In this document: one piece after another, positions 12,704 through 12,945 of the stretch
Position numbering within the stretch: position 1 is the stretch's first letter
Layout: each line of letters begins with the position of its first letter
NCBI GenBank assembly: GCA_002084505.1
Contig: NBLK01000010.1
Span: forward strand, 1-12,945
Origin: Rickettsiaceae bacterium 4572_127
GTDB lineage: Bacteria > Pseudomonadota > Alphaproteobacteria > Rs-D84 > NBLK01
Reading direction: 5' to 3'
Length of the DNA stretch: 12,945 nucleotides
Made by a program: the position numbers and the translations under genes
Notes under the pieces: generated by a model
Told to the model about the DNA's origin: nothing
What the model saw: the letters and a program-made list of their open reading frames with translations, nothing else
Database searches by the model: none

Positions 12704-12784
12704 GAAGCAAGCACGAATCCCAAGACTCGGTCTATCACCCACCCCTTGTGGGAGGGGCAAAATATCTTTAGATATTTTGGGGCG
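12704..12784 (+). repeat. Delta plus epsilon modules, copy 2
   Basis: Delta text GAAGCAAGCACGAATCCCAA (12704-12723) leads into a CCCACCCCTTGTGGGAGGGG hairpin, then the perfect hairpin CAAAATATC (12758-12766), TTTA, GATATTTTG (12771-12779). The second epsilon stem has different bases from the copy at 8726-8747 (TAGC/GCTA against TATC/GATA), yet pairing is kept. Confidence 0.75.
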
Positions 12785-12794
12785 AAAAAAAAAC

Positions 12795-12853
12795 ACACGC
12801 AAAACTTAAATGAATTGTTGACATAAGGCAAACTTTGTGTTAAGAATGCCAAT
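12795..12853. mobile_element. Probable right end of the IS30-type element
   Basis: This stretch follows the transposase stop and precedes the last epsilon hairpin. It is unlike any intergenic module in the window. It contains an inward-pointing TTGACA at 12818-12823, as can occur in IS terminal repeats. The exact border is not determined. Confidence 0.4.
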
Positions 12854-12945
12854 TCACATCCTAAATGCGACAAATTGGTCACAATTCATCATAGCCTCTT
12901 CTGGCGTTTTATAGTCTAACACTTTTCTCGGTCTTTTGTTAAGGT
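12854..12945 (-). CDS. IS30-family transposase, C-terminal end (partial)
   Basis: On the minus strand the frame from the window edge (codons from 12943) to TGA at 12854-12856 encodes 29 residues including NKRPRKVLDYKTPEEA and ending DQFVAFRM. This is the typical end of IS30-family DDE transposases (LNxRPRKxLxxKTPxE). The catalytic triad lies outside the window. The element's right terminal repeat should be in roughly 12800-12853, but I cannot fix its outer border without the other end. It has inserted next to repeat block C, a common landing place between genes. Confidence 0.8.
   Translation of the reverse strand, partial: LNKRPRKVLDYKTPEEAMMNCDQFVAFRM

Larger units (their letters stand above)
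12454..12853. other. Gene-free gap C, repeats followed by an IS end
   Basis: Between recJ and the transposase fragment there is no credible gene. Modules come in the order alpha (12462-12490), gamma (12509-12602), short delta (12607-12635), beta (12636-12691), delta 5' half (12704-12735) and epsilon (12736-12784). From about 12795 the sequence changes in character and probably belongs to the IS30-type element. Confidence 0.75.

Noticed and set aside
12813..12846. Plus-strand promoter (TTGACA, 17 bases, TAAGAA) in the IS end
   Set aside because: The -10 is poor and it would run antisense into the transposase. The TTGACA is more likely part of the IS terminal repeat.
12697..12882. Minus-strand frame of 61 codons near the IS end
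   Set aside because: It reads back through the repeats in a different frame from the recognisable transposase end, which stops at 12854.

Overview
The window is an AT-rich bacterial chromosome segment, most likely from an alphaproteobacterium of low-GC, possibly host-associated type. The reasons are the fabF - mltG order, an MlaA lipoprotein, small-barrel outer-membrane proteins ending in Phe, and reading frames that fit the standard code with TGA used as stop. I cannot name a genus from the sequence.

Layout. 1-242 is the 3' end of fabF, followed after one base by a small secreted four-cysteine protein (244-522). A repeat-filled gap (523-903) leads to mltG (904-1878), which converges with a minus-strand pair mlaA - dnaG (4258 to 1884, ATGA overlap). 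Divergent from mlaA is an EgtD-like SAM methyltransferase (4307-5338). It converges across a shared hairpin terminator on an XRE-type regulator with a TrmB-like sensor domain (6055-5375). Divergent from the regulator are two overlapping outer-membrane beta-barrel genes (6297-8424). A long repeat-rich gap (8425-9105) precedes a stand-alone, apparently strongly expressed DUF4402 secreted protein (9106-9615). Then comes a gene-free, hairpin-rich stretch (9616-10239), a small lipoprotein (10240-10671) and recJ (10690-12453). The window closes with a third repeat block (12454 to about 12790) and the 3' end of an IS30-family transposase running off the edge on the minus strand.

The housekeeping genes (fabF, mltG, dnaG, mlaA, recJ) cover fatty-acid synthesis, peptidoglycan strand release, replication priming, outer-membrane lipid asymmetry and single-strand DNA degradation. 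The accessory genes mostly concern the cell surface: two barrels, a DUF4402 protein, a lipoprotein and a small secreted protein. The methyltransferase and regulator form an accessory island with particularly A-rich coding sequence.

I see no CRISPR array, toxin-antitoxin pair or recognisable defence locus. The most unusual signals are non-coding: (i) a family of modular hairpin repeats whose modules recur in different orders in three intergenic gaps; (ii) a 32-bp promoter sequence duplicated on both sides of the DUF4402 gene; (iii) three related hairpins with a compensatory base-pair change upstream of the lipoprotein - recJ pair; (iv) A-tract palindromes around the regulator / outer-membrane protein divergent promoters; and (v) an EgtD-family methyltransferase in which a key substrate-contact Glu appears replaced.
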